From: JAYEPK01 sp048569615
GTDB taxonomy: Archaea > Thermoplasmatota > Penumbrarchaeia > Penumbrarchaeales > Penumbrarchaeaceae
Assembly (NCBI GenBank): GCA_048569615.1
Contig: JBLIRK010000012.1
Coordinates: 5,297-69,296 of the forward strand
Direction: 5' to 3'
DNA: 64,000 nt
Shown here: positions 43,664-52,900 of the stretch, piece by piece
Position numbering within the stretch: the first letter of the stretch is position 1
How the letters are laid out: each line of letters opens with the position of its first letter
Position numbers and translations under genes: made by a program
Notes under the pieces: generated by a model
The model's input: the letters and a program-made list of their open reading frames with translations, nothing else
Told to the model about the DNA's origin: nothing
The model's database searches: none

Positions 43664-45481
43664 TCAGAGAATACGCTCTTCCATGAAGGAGCCCACGAGC
43701 TCTATGTTGATATTGGTATGCCGGTAATCCACCCAGTCCTTGGTCAGCACTCCGGACCTGAATCCCTTGAGCCTCAGGGAGTTCCTGTTGTCCCTCTCCC
43801 TGAACTCGACTATGCCGTCCATCAGATATTCGATGGAATTCTCCACGCTCTCGGGATGGACGCCCGCTGCCATATCGAGGATGTTGGTGAACTTGTATGA
43901 TTTAGAGCGTGCGATCAGTATCTGGAGGAACTTCATGAGATCGTTCTGGTCCACCTGTGTTATCAGCGGTGAGAGGGAATTGATTATCATTATTCCCCCG
44001 CCGTACTGGGTAACCAGGTCTTCCAGGATGAAGACGATGTCGGATTGGAACCTTTTAAAATCCGCCCTGTCCTCGATGTTGAAGATCCTGTGACCCTCCT
44101 TCAGTACCATCCCGTCCTTGCTCTGATGCTTGGAGAAGAGGTCGTACATCCGCACCATCCCCTCCTGGTTGTACCTCTTGAATTCGGGGACCTGCTGGAT
44201 AATCCCCTGCATTACCTCCTTCATGGCCCTGTTGGAGGAAACGTAGATGACCGGAAATCCGTTCTGCAGGGCGGACCCCATGACCTTGTCAAGGAGAATC
44301 TCCTTTCCGCAGAATGCAGGCCCCTTCAGCAGTACCTGGTATCCGGTCGTGATACCGCCCTTCAACAGCTGGTCCAGCCGATTAACGTTGGTCTTCAGAT
44401 AGGGGATGTTCTCGGGTCCAGGTCCGGATTTTGGTCCTACACCCAGACGGTGCTGTACCTTCTGAAGGTAGAACATGGCCTCCTTGTTTCCCGGGGTCTG
44501 GGCCAGGGCGATGGTGTACAGCTCCTTTGCCGTCACCCAATCCTGGTCCTTGAAGGCGGATTTTGCCTGGTCCAGGATTCTTCTGAGGCCCGGTGTCTCC
44601 TTCTTCTCCTCGACAACGTTCCTGCCGCAGATGGGACATACGTTCTTTCCTTCCTCCGGCCTCACCCTGATCAGGGACCTGCAGTGGGGGCATCTCTTCT
44701 TGAATGAATCGGTCGTAGGCTCCCTCTGAGACAGGTCGAAGGATTCATGGAGGGGCCTCCTGTTGCCCCTGACCGGTGTTGTGAAGGTGATCATCGAGGG
44801 AGGCTCGTCCTTGATCACCTCTTCCTGCTCCGGTGGTTTGGCAGGCATCTCGAACTCGGGGGGCAGGGGCAGGTCCTCGAGGGATACCTCTTCCTCTTCT
44901 TCGATCTCCGGTTCCGGCAGTTCCTCTTCTTCTTCTTCTTCCTCTTCGATCTCCTGCTCAGGGAGCTGTTCTTCTTCTTGCTCTCCCATCTCTGCTTCAT
45001 CCTTCTGAGGCACAGGGGCAACTTTCAGCCTGACCTCTTCCATTATCTCGTTGAACGTATCATCATCGATGTCGAGCTTCTTCTTGAGGACCTGAAGCAT
45101 CGCCATCTCATCGTCCGTGACAATGCCGTCCTCCCAGGCCTGGTCCACGACCTCCTTGAATATGTCGCTTACCGTTGCCCTGTCGAAAACGGGGGATTCA
45201 GCCTCCGCCGTGGGGTTGACGTCTTCCCATACAAGTGCTTCCCAAACCTCTTCACCCTCCTCAGGTTCGACCTCCTCTTCTTCCTCCCCTTCCTCTTCGA
45301 TCAGGAATTCATCCTGATCCTCGTCGATCCCCTCAGCTGTTGGGATCTCTTCCTCCTCCTTCTCCTCCGCCTCGGGTTCCATTTCCTCCTTGTCCTCTTC
45401 CTCTTCTTCCTCTATGACGACCTCTACCTTCTTTGTCTTCTTCCTGCCGGATTTCTTGCTTCCCTTCCTTCTCCTGCTCAA
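43664..45481 (-). CDS. KaiC/RecA-like protein with TerB-like, zinc ribbon and TPR-like segments; degenerate P-loop
   Basis: A 605-residue cytosolic protein starting at a TTG ten bases after GGGAGGA. Residues 1-95 and 165-250 are highly acidic. A TerB-like helical domain lies at about 105-155 (AWEDGIVTDDEMAMLQVLKK). A zinc ribbon (CPHCRSLI ... CPICGRN) is at 264-287 and a TPR-like helical hairpin (AKELYTIALAQTPGNKEAMF) near 305-340. The C-terminal KaiC/RadA-like core spans 360-600. Its P-loop reads GPAFCGKE: Lys is kept but the following Thr/Ser is Glu. The Walker B strand reads GGIMIINSLS, lacking the usual Asp. So ATP turnover is doubtful; a regulatory or scaffold role is the likelier reading (inference). 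It lies on the same strand as the XPD helicase, upstream-to-downstream order helicase then this gene. Confidence 0.72.
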   Translation of the reverse strand: MSRRRKGSKKSGRKKTKKVEVVIEEEEEEDKEEMEPEAEEKEEEEIPTAEGIDEDQDEFLIEEEGEEEEEVEPEEGEEVWEALVWEDVNPTAEAESPVFDRATVSDIFKEVVDQAWEDGIVTDDEMAMLQVLKKKLDIDDDTFNEIMEEVRLKVAPVPQKDEAEMGEQEEEQLPEQEIEEEEEEEEELPEPEIEEEEEVSLEDLPLPPEFEMPAKPPEQEEVIKDEPPSMITFTTPVRGNRRPLHESFDLSQREPTTDSFKKRCPHCRSLIRVRPEEGKNVCPICGRNVVEEKKETPGLRRILDQAKSAFKDQDWVTAKELYTIALAQTPGNKEAMFYLQKVQHRLGVGPKSGPGPENIPYLKTNVNRLDQLLKGGITTGYQVLLKGPAFCGKEILLDKVMGSALQNGFPVIYVSSNRAMKEVMQGIIQQVPEFKRYNQEGMVRMYDLFSKHQSKDGMVLKEGHRIFNIEDRADFKRFQSDIVFILEDLVTQYGGGIMIINSLSPLITQVDQNDLMKFLQILIARSKSYKFTNILDMAAGVHPESVENSIEYLMDGIVEFRERDNRNSLRLKGFRSGVLTKDWVDYRHTNINIELVGSFMEERIL

Positions 45482-45586
45482 CTTTATCAGATCCTCCCGC
45501 TTGTTGATAGGTCAGGTTTCCCCGGTCGATAGTCAAAGTAAATGCAGGGTTTAACCAATTAAGCTTTTCCCAACGAGAAATGAGTT

Positions 45587-47731
45587 TCAGGAATAATGTG
45601 GCCGGCCCGTTTCACCTCCAGAAAAGAACTCCGTCATATCCTGGAGGCTCGCTCTCCCCTCCCTGAGGTCCGGCAGCTCCGTTCTGAAATGGAATGCCCT
45701 CTTGTCAAGGATGTATGCGAAACCTCTCTCGCTCTCGCTCCTTATCATCCTGCCGATGGCCTGCTGAAGCTTCCTGGCGGCGGGGGCGTGCACCGTGTAT
45801 TCCCACCCCTTGCCGAACTTTATGTCGTAGAATGATGAGAGAGCCCTCTGCCTTGCGTTGGGCCTGGGGTAGGGTATGCCGACAACGACGACCATTTCCA
45901 GTGAATCACCGGGGAAATCGACCCCCTCCGAGAGCCTGCCCCCGATCACGGAGGTGAGCACGCCTCCCCGGCTTGTCCTGAAGTTCTCCGCAAGCTCCAT
46001 GACATCCGCCTGCGGGAGCCCCTTTCTCTCGATGAACATCTCCCTTCCGGTGGAAAGGGAATGGGAGAGGAAGGTGCCGTCTTCCAGCTCCATGCTTCCC
46101 AGGATGGCTTCCATCAGGTCGAAGGAGGGAAAGAAGACCGCCGTGTTCCGGCTGCCGGAAACCGAGAGGATACACTGAAGGGCGGTCCTGTACCGTGTCC
46201 GAATCTCCGGGTCCTTCATCATGACCTCGTAATTTGTCGAAAGGTCCGTGTCGTAGACCACCATCCGGTTCTCCAGGGGGAACGGAGGCGGTAGCCTGAT
46301 AAGAGATGTATCGCCCGGAAGTGAAATGGTATCCCTGTATTCGTCCATGGGTGAGAGAGTGCCGGATATGTGCACTGTGCAGTGTGCGTCCCTGAATGCA
46401 GATGTAAAGGGGGACGGGTCCATGGCGAATGCCTCGAGGATTATCTCTCCCTGCCGCCTTCCCTTGACGATCAACGGGGTGTACTTCTCGAACTCCAGCT
46501 CGCACCAGGTGAGATAGAACTGGGCCACCCTGTGGATGTAGGACCTTGGAAGCCTGCCCTGGGCCTTCTTCTGGTCCTGGATGGCAGCTCCTATCTGGAG
46601 CATCTCCGAGGCCATGGCCCCTATCCTGTAAGAGTTGGTTCCGAAGATCACCATCATGGCCTCGGTGAGGGATGTTGGAGGGACCAGGCCGTCCTCGTCG
46701 ATCATATACTCGCCTGCGAGCTCCTCCATGGCCTCGTTGAGGACCTCAAGGAATCCCCTGATGGTCCTCCCTTCCCCTATGTCGTGGTCACCGTGGCTCT
46801 CCACCTCGGACTGGGCCATCCTGAGGGTGAAGCTCGAGAGGGTCATGGAAGCTAGGTCCCTTGCGAAACCGGCAAGGTTGTGCGCCTCGTCCACGATTAT
46901 TATGAGCTCCTCCACGGAGCATTCCATCCAATCGAGAAGCCGCCTCCTGATGAAGGGGGACAGGAAGAAAATATAGGGTGCGGTTACGGCCACGGCTTCG
47001 GATGCCATCAGCTTGGTCACCTCGTAAGGGCACACTCCTATGGAAAGGCTTTTGGATATTATCTCCTCGGCCGTGGGAGCCTCGCTTCTTGCCCATTTCC
47101 TGACCTCCATTCCCTCGTCGAGGAGGAACGCCGAGTAGTAGGAGCACTCCTTACCTCCGGTGGGTTTGCCACACGCCCTGGAATTGGTGTTGCGCTTCCT
47201 CTCGGAGCACATCTTGGATAGCTCCTCCGGGGTTCCAGTTATGAATTCAGGGTCCTCAGAGGTGAGCGGGCACATGTTGTTCCTGCCCTGGATGGCGATG
47301 CAAACCGAATTCGAAAGCCCTCCTTCCCAGGGCGAGCGCGTGTTGACGACGGGATCATTGGTCCGGTCATCCCTGGACGGCTCCCCCTTCAATTCCCTGT
47401 TCAGCTCCCCTATCACTTCCTCCACGACATCGGGTGCGGGAACCTTCGGATCCCCCTCTTCGATCCGCCTTCCTCCGATCCTTCCTTTTATGGCCCTGAA
47501 CTCCCTGACCACCTGCCTCTGCTGTGAATTGGTCCTTGTAAGGTATAGTATCCTCTTTCCCTCGGAATATGCACGGACCAGCGCAGGGACCAGTGAGGCT
47601 ACGGTCTTTCCGGAGCCAGTACCTGCTTCGATCACGACGTGGCCCCCGGACTTCATGGCCTTTTCAACAGCGGCTACCATTTCCCGCTGAATGGGCCTTA
47701 TATCATAGGGGAAGATATCCGAAGTTATCAT
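45587..47731 (-). CDS. XPD/Rad3-family DNA helicase (Fe-S superfamily 2)
   Basis: A 714-residue ATP-dependent 5'-3' DNA helicase of the XPD/DinG group, used in nucleotide excision repair or transcription-coupled processes. Motifs in order: Walker A EAGTGSGKT near residue 36, motif Ia LYLTRTNSQQRQ near 70, Fe-S domain cysteines between about 144 and 192 (SVCIAI, NNMCPL, SKMCSE, RACGKP, KECSYY), DEAH in IIIVDEAHNLAGF near 277, the motif III-like SGTLSPMDEY near 460, motif V GRLSEGVDFPGD near 605, and motif VI QAIGRMIRSESERG near 670. Five cysteines leave it open which four bind the cluster. It is followed on the same strand by the KaiC-like gene, 105 bases away. Confidence 0.92.
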   Translation of the reverse strand: MITSDIFPYDIRPIQREMVAAVEKAMKSGGHVVIEAGTGSGKTVASLVPALVRAYSEGKRILYLTRTNSQQRQVVREFRAIKGRIGGRRIEEGDPKVPAPDVVEEVIGELNRELKGEPSRDDRTNDPVVNTRSPWEGGLSNSVCIAIQGRNNMCPLTSEDPEFITGTPEELSKMCSERKRNTNSRACGKPTGGKECSYYSAFLLDEGMEVRKWARSEAPTAEEIISKSLSIGVCPYEVTKLMASEAVAVTAPYIFFLSPFIRRRLLDWMECSVEELIIIVDEAHNLAGFARDLASMTLSSFTLRMAQSEVESHGDHDIGEGRTIRGFLEVLNEAMEELAGEYMIDEDGLVPPTSLTEAMMVIFGTNSYRIGAMASEMLQIGAAIQDQKKAQGRLPRSYIHRVAQFYLTWCELEFEKYTPLIVKGRRQGEIILEAFAMDPSPFTSAFRDAHCTVHISGTLSPMDEYRDTISLPGDTSLIRLPPPFPLENRMVVYDTDLSTNYEVMMKDPEIRTRYRTALQCILSVSGSRNTAVFFPSFDLMEAILGSMELEDGTFLSHSLSTGREMFIERKGLPQADVMELAENFRTSRGGVLTSVIGGRLSEGVDFPGDSLEMVVVVGIPYPRPNARQRALSSFYDIKFGKGWEYTVHAPAARKLQQAIGRMIRSESERGFAYILDKRAFHFRTELPDLREGRASLQDMTEFFSGGETGRPHYS

Positions 47732-47734
47732 ATT

Positions 47735-47760
47735 ACACCGGGTGTGAACCCCATAGGGGT
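47735..47760. promoter_or_regulatory. Two adjacent short palindromes upstream of the helicase gene
   Basis: ACACC-G-GGTGT at 47735-47745 and ACCCC-ATA-GGGGT at 47748-47760 sit directly before the helicase ATG at 47731. They are short but perfect and adjacent, so a regulator site or a leader hairpin is plausible. Confidence 0.3.
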
Positions 47761-47855
47761 GATATTAGAAGGAATGAGGGGGGGTATGGCGAAAGAGAAC
47801 GTCCATACGCAATCCTTTTTAGCAGATTCTCCATACTCTACTCCGGTGGCTAGTC

Positions 47856-48248
47856 ATGCGCATGCAGGTCAAATGCGGGAATATGGACTGCAGGAACGAG
47901 TTCTACGTCGATACCATGGACCCGGTTTGGATCTGTGACAACTGCTCCAGGGAGATAATCAATGCCAACTATCCCTTTCTAACGGCAAAGCTCATGCAGG
48001 CCAAGATAGAGGGCGAGCAGGCTGACTGGAAGGAGATGTTCGGCCTGCTCCTCGACATGGCAAAGATGGAGATATCCCAGAGGAACGTAAAAGGTCTGGA
48101 CGTCAACCTGCGGTTCCTGGACAGCGCGGAGGAGATGCTCATAAAGGGCTCCCGTCTCACCAATGCGGGATGGAGGGAAGAGCACGATAGACTTCTGGCC
48201 ATGGCTAGGGAAGTGGTGCTGATGCTTGACAGGGAGAACACAGGCTAG
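47856..48248 (+). CDS. Small zinc-ribbon protein of unknown function
   Basis: A 130-residue protein. An N-terminal zinc ribbon is made of Cys7, Cys12, Cys27 and Cys30 (KCGNMDCRNEF and VWICDNCSREI). The rest is helical (LLLDMAKMEISQRNVKG, LRFLDSAEEMLIKGS, LLAMAREVVLMLD) with no membrane segment. No family is recognised. It is convergent with the small gene that follows, overlapping by four bases. The gap upstream of its start is 124 bases and shared with the helicase promoter. Confidence 0.68.
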   Translation: MRMQVKCGNMDCRNEFYVDTMDPVWICDNCSREIINANYPFLTAKLMQAKIEGEQADWKEMFGLLLDMAKMEISQRNVKGLDVNLRFLDSAEEMLIKGSRLTNAGWREEHDRLLAMAREVVLMLDRENTG

Positions 48249-48508
48249 GTTTCCTCGGATTCCCCTGACACTCTCTTCGCTTCCTCGGGTGTCAAGATAT
48301 CGGATGTAGTCCTGGCAGCTCCGACCGACAGGGCCTGGGGTTGTGGATTGGCCGGCGGCTTTGCACCACTTTGTTCAGAGTACATCATAGCTTCTTGGAT
48401 CTCCCTCTCGAACTCATCTATCTCCTCGTTGATGAGCTCCATTTGGTGATTGGGAGTCTCCTGGTATTTTCCCATGCCGAACAATTTTTTTAGCGATTCA
48501 AATACCAT
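48245..48508 (-). CDS. Small acidic protein, unknown function
   Basis: An 87-residue protein beginning MVFESLKKLFGMGKYQ, with an amphipathic start, a helical acidic stretch (LINEEIDEFEREIQEAMMYS) and a Pro/Ala-rich, disordered-looking end (TPEEAKRVSGESEE). It has no recognisable fold. A GGTGGGG before ATG 48508 supports translation. It overlaps the end of the zinc-ribbon gene by four bases on the opposite strand. The amphipathic N-terminus could associate with the membrane (inference). Confidence 0.55.
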   Translation of the reverse strand: MVFESLKKLFGMGKYQETPNHQMELINEEIDEFEREIQEAMMYSEQSGAKPPANPQPQALSVGAARTTSDILTPEEAKRVSGESEET

Positions 48509-48595
48509 GACTAGAACCCCACCTAGGCACTCAAGTATTGTTTATGACGGTATATCTAATTTGTGAGAGGCTTTTTTCCATATTAGGGACCTTCA

Positions 48596-49753
48596 TCATG
48601 TCACGATCTCATCGAGGCGCTCCTCGCTCACGGCCCTCCGTACCTCCATCGCCAGCCTCCTTCCGGTTGACATGGGCTTCCTCCACAGGGCGTTTCCATA
48701 AGGGTGCCCGACCCACATGTGGACGTTGGTGCCGCCGCCGATCCTGGGCGCAACGTCGTAGATGAAGAAGTTCAGGTCCTTGTCCACGCATGTCTGGAGG
48801 CAGAAAGGACCTATGATACCGGGATCGTAGTGCTCCTTGGAAGCTTCCACGAACTTTTCGGCCATCTTGAAGACCTTTTCAAGGAGGGATTCCCTGAGGG
48901 TGGCGCTGTTGTGGCCGCAGACAGTGTATTCGGGAAGGACCTGCCCTTCTCCAAGTGTCATCTGCTGGGGCGCCGGGAGCCTTACATGGCCATCCAGGGA
49001 CGTCTCGAACCTCCAGTCCACGCCGATGAGCTCCAGGGTGGACATCTCCTCCTCCAGCGGGGAGTGGAAGAAATCGAAATTGAACACCGGGCCGATCACG
49101 TACCTCTCTATCCTTGCCGTTGCCAGTGTCTCCCTGTCGATCACGCCCTGGGATATCAGCTTCTCCGATCTCTCGATGTATTCCTCGTGGGAGGCGCAGG
49201 TGAAGAAACCCCTCTCGAGCTTCTTCTGCTTGTGATGCAGCTTCACGATTGCGAGTTCGTCGATATCCGCTGGGTCATTGATCCTCTCCGGGAACGGGAG
49301 ACCGGCCTTCTCCAGTAGCCAGTAATAGCTCTGCTGCTCCTCTCTCTCCTCCGACCTGAGCATGTTGCGGGAACCGAACATGGGAACGGAGAAATCATCC
49401 TCCACGGCCTTGATATCCACATAGGAGGTGAACGATCTGTTGGGGACCCAGATAACGGAGTTGTCCCGCAGCCATTTCAGCCATTTATCTTCCATGATCT
49501 CCCTGAACCTTTCCAGCACAACGGCCTCGTCCACCATCCCTCTGATGAGCTCCCCGCCGATCCCCCTCTGTGCCTTGAAATAGTGCGAGTACGTCCTCTC
49601 CCTACCCTTCTGGCAGAAAGCCACCGTTCCGAATCCCTCCTCCACCGCTCCGTCGCAAGTATCCAGGGCGGAGTGGGATGCCACCACCCCGATCTTGACC
49701 TTCGAAGCGTTGTAATCCCTCACTATGTCCTGAACAGCACCTCTGTCTATCAT
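48596..49753 (-). CDS. purP: PurP, formate-dependent AICAR-ligase (FAICAR synthetase)
   Basis: An ATP-grasp enzyme that makes 5-formaminoimidazole-4-carboxamide ribonucleotide from AICAR, formate and ATP, the archaeal substitute for the folate-dependent step of purine synthesis. Recognised by SHSALDTCDGAVEEGF near residue 25, VPNRSFTSYVDI near 105, GSRNMLR, the LPFPERI segment, NFDFFHSPLEEEM near 220, GPFCLQTC near 330 and DVAPRIGGGTNVHMW near 343. The length (385) is slightly longer than usual. The open frame extends to GTG 49762, but ATG 49753 (MIDRGAV) fits the family start better. The 200-base gap upstream holds promoters for this gene and for the large operon on the other strand. Confidence 0.95.
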   Translation of the reverse strand: MIDRGAVQDIVRDYNASKVKIGVVASHSALDTCDGAVEEGFGTVAFCQKGRERTYSHYFKAQRGIGGELIRGMVDEAVVLERFREIMEDKWLKWLRDNSVIWVPNRSFTSYVDIKAVEDDFSVPMFGSRNMLRSEEREEQQSYYWLLEKAGLPFPERINDPADIDELAIVKLHHKQKKLERGFFTCASHEEYIERSEKLISQGVIDRETLATARIERYVIGPVFNFDFFHSPLEEEMSTLELIGVDWRFETSLDGHVRLPAPQQMTLGEGQVLPEYTVCGHNSATLRESLLEKVFKMAEKFVEASKEHYDPGIIGPFCLQTCVDKDLNFFIYDVAPRIGGGTNVHMWVGHPYGNALWRKPMSTGRRLAMEVRRAVSEERLDEIVT

Positions 49754-49909
49754 GACAACCACACGGAGAGGGTAGAACCCCTTGACTTAAAAACTGTTCT
49801 GTGAATGCCTGCTCCAGCAGTTTTCATCTCACGATGAACAAAAATTTATTAATATGGAATCTGGCGGTGGATTATAGTACATAAAGTCGAATATACGTAA
49901 ACAAGCAGG

Positions 49910-49925
49910 TTTTATCCAGATAAAA
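49910..49925. promoter_or_regulatory. Palindrome upstream of the giant transglutaminase-like operon
   Basis: TTTTATC, spacer CA, GATAAAA: a perfect 7-bp inverted repeat, 36 bases upstream of the ATG at 49962. A TATA-like ttatagta lies at about 49872-49879. Position suggests an operator close to the transcription start. Confidence 0.35.
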
Positions 49926-49961
49926 TCCGCAAGAGGGCACCCAGGCAAGGAGCAGAGAGCG

Positions 49962-52900
49962 ATGAGGTTCTCGTTTATATTTGCTGCAACCGCCGTCATC
50001 CTAGCCCTGCTTGTAACTGCATCCAATCTCACGGACCTCATAGGCGAGCCCCATGATTATACATTGGACACCACTCCCTTCGATCAGGAGAAGATACCCG
50101 GGATCGATACAGACGGGGACGGACTGAGGGACATAGAGGAGGACATGGACGGAGACGGTATCCTTGATCCGGGGGAAGGATCCCCCACGGACCCTTACAA
50201 CTCCGATACGGACGGGGACGGACTGAGGGACGGGGACGAGTTTTCCCTGTTCCTATCCCGGATCGCGAATCGGACCTCCGCACCCAACTGGGTCACGCAT
50301 TTCTATACGGATCCGCTGGATTTCGTCGCTGTCATGGAGACACTGGGCCCCCTCGGTGATATTGACAACGACGGGGAGCGCAACATAATGGACAGGGATT
50401 CCGACGGCGACGGCATCATGGACGGACCTGAGGTCGAGAACGGGACTGACCCCCTCGATCCTGATACCGACGGCGACCTCATTCCGGACGGCGTCGATAC
50501 CCGCAACGGGGTCAAGGTCGACATCGACGGCGACGGGATGGACGACCAGTGGGAGTCGTACTTCGGCGTGGACCTACCTGACGAGGATCCCGACGGCGAC
50601 GGGATTGTCTGCCTGGACGAATACCTCATCGGGGCGGACCCCCTTCATCCCGACAATGTCAAGGGACACGGCGGCTCCTTTGCCATCGGAGACCTTCTTG
50701 GTGTCGATGATCCCAACCTGCCGGTGCTCAGGACGTATGGACTCGGCCCCATGTATCTCCGCCTCGCTTCGTTTGACAGCTACAAGGGTTCCGCATGGGT
50801 CCGATCATCCTCGCGGAGCTGGTCGCAGGGTCCGGAGAGCAACGCTTCCCTACAGGGAAGCATTGAGCTGGTGGGCTACTGGTGGGGAGAGCTCCCCGCT
50901 CCTTACGCTGCGCCAGCCGTGACAGATCCCAACCCCTTCGAAACCTACCCTGGTTCATACTCTGATTCACCCCGTCTGGCCGATGACAGCATTTTCACCA
51001 GGGTGCCGGTGGGAGGTTACGGGGTGGCCTATGGCCAAAAAGACCTCTCCGAGGTTCCCCTGGCGTTGTTGAACGATACGGATGATGCCCCGGGCATCTA
51101 TCTATATGTGGAGCCCGAGGTCTCCGAGGACGTATGGGACCTCGCAGAGGAGTGGGCGGGACAGTACCAGGGTACAACAGCATACGGTCTCTCCCTCCAT
51201 ATCATAGAACGCCTCTGGACCATGTACGATTACTCTGCCGAGACCAATTACGGCGGACAGAGGGAGGACCCCCTCCGGGATTTCCTCTTTGTTACCGGAA
51301 GGGGCAGCTCGATAGATTTCTCTTCGGCCTTTTCCATCATGATGAGGATGGAGGGGGTCCCGAGCCGGGTCGTCATGGGAATGGCACTCGGTCAGGACGA
51401 CTTGAACGGGTCCCGGCTCTACAGGGCCGGCCACCTCCATGTCTGGAGCGAGATCTACCTGAACGGCATAGGATGGGTCCAGCTCGAGGTGACCCCGCAT
51501 TCCGGGCAGCCTCTGGGCGGGTCCGGTATACGGGGGGACGGCAAGGACCCATCAGTGCTGGGTCCCAACGGAGGGGATGGGGGAGGCACCCTTCAGGGTA
51601 AGAGCGGCTCGGTTCTGCTCCCCTGGGAGGACTACGACGGGGACGGACTCAACAACTCCTTTGAGCTGGAGTTAGGGACCAATCCAAGATACTGGGACAG
51701 CGACAACGACGACCTAGATGATTACGAGGAGGTCTACACCCACGGCACTTTGCCCAATGAATCCGACACCGATGGCGACGGCCTCAACGACGGGGAAGAG
51801 ATAAACTACTATCTGACCAATGCCACAAATCCTGATACCGACGGCGGGGGTGCCCTGGACGGAGAGGAGATATACAGGGAGCCTCCCCTGGACCCCCACA
51901 ACCGTCTGGATGACAGGATCATCAACGACGTTGACAGCGACGGGCTCCTGAACTCCTTCGAGGTGATCTTGGGCACAAATGTGATCGAGGACGATTCGGA
52001 TTACGACGGGCTCACTGACGGGGAAGAGGTGATATCCTACCACACCAACCCGCTTAATCCGCATACCGACAACGATGGCATCGAGGACAGGGACGAGGTA
52101 ACGGGAGCCCTCGGTTACTTCATGAATCCCTCCATGGAGGATACCGACGGCGATGGATTGAATGATAATGTGGAGATCGCAAACGGAACCCATCCCGGTA
52201 TCGCCGACACCGACAATGACGGTCTGCCGGATGGAGAGGAGTTCAAGTTCGGCGCCGATCCCCTTGATCCCGATTCGGACGGCGACGGCCTTCCCGACGG
52301 TTACGAGGTAAAAATAGAAACATCTCCCGATGAGGATGATACGGACGGCGACGGTCTCGGCGACGGGTACGAGGTATGGATCGGAAGCGATCCCAATGGA
52401 ACGGGTCCGGCGCCGTCGATCATCGATATGGACGGGGACGGCCTGAGCGATCTCCAGGAGCTGCAGATCGGTACATCCCCGACCAGGAACGACACGGACG
52501 GCGACGGTTTGATCGATTCCCTCGAGCATTTCCTACTTCATACCGATCCCAAGGACAACGACACGGACGGCGACGGACTGGAGGACGGTTTCGAATGGTT
52601 CTTCTCTTTTACTTCTCCTTCTCTGAACGACACCGATAGGGACGGACTATACGATGATCACGAGATCAAATCGGGGACATGTCCCAGGTTATCCGATACC
52701 GACCGGGACGGCATCCCGGACCAGGATGAGCTCTTCATTCATTCCACTAGTCCGGTAAATCCCGATACGGACACAGGTACGGTTATAGATCCCATGGAGA
52801 TCGCCTTCGGGACGGATCCTCTGGATCCGGGGGACGACCTACCGATCCCCAGAGATACGGACGGCGACGGCCTCCCCGATGCGCTGGAGCTCGGGCTGAA

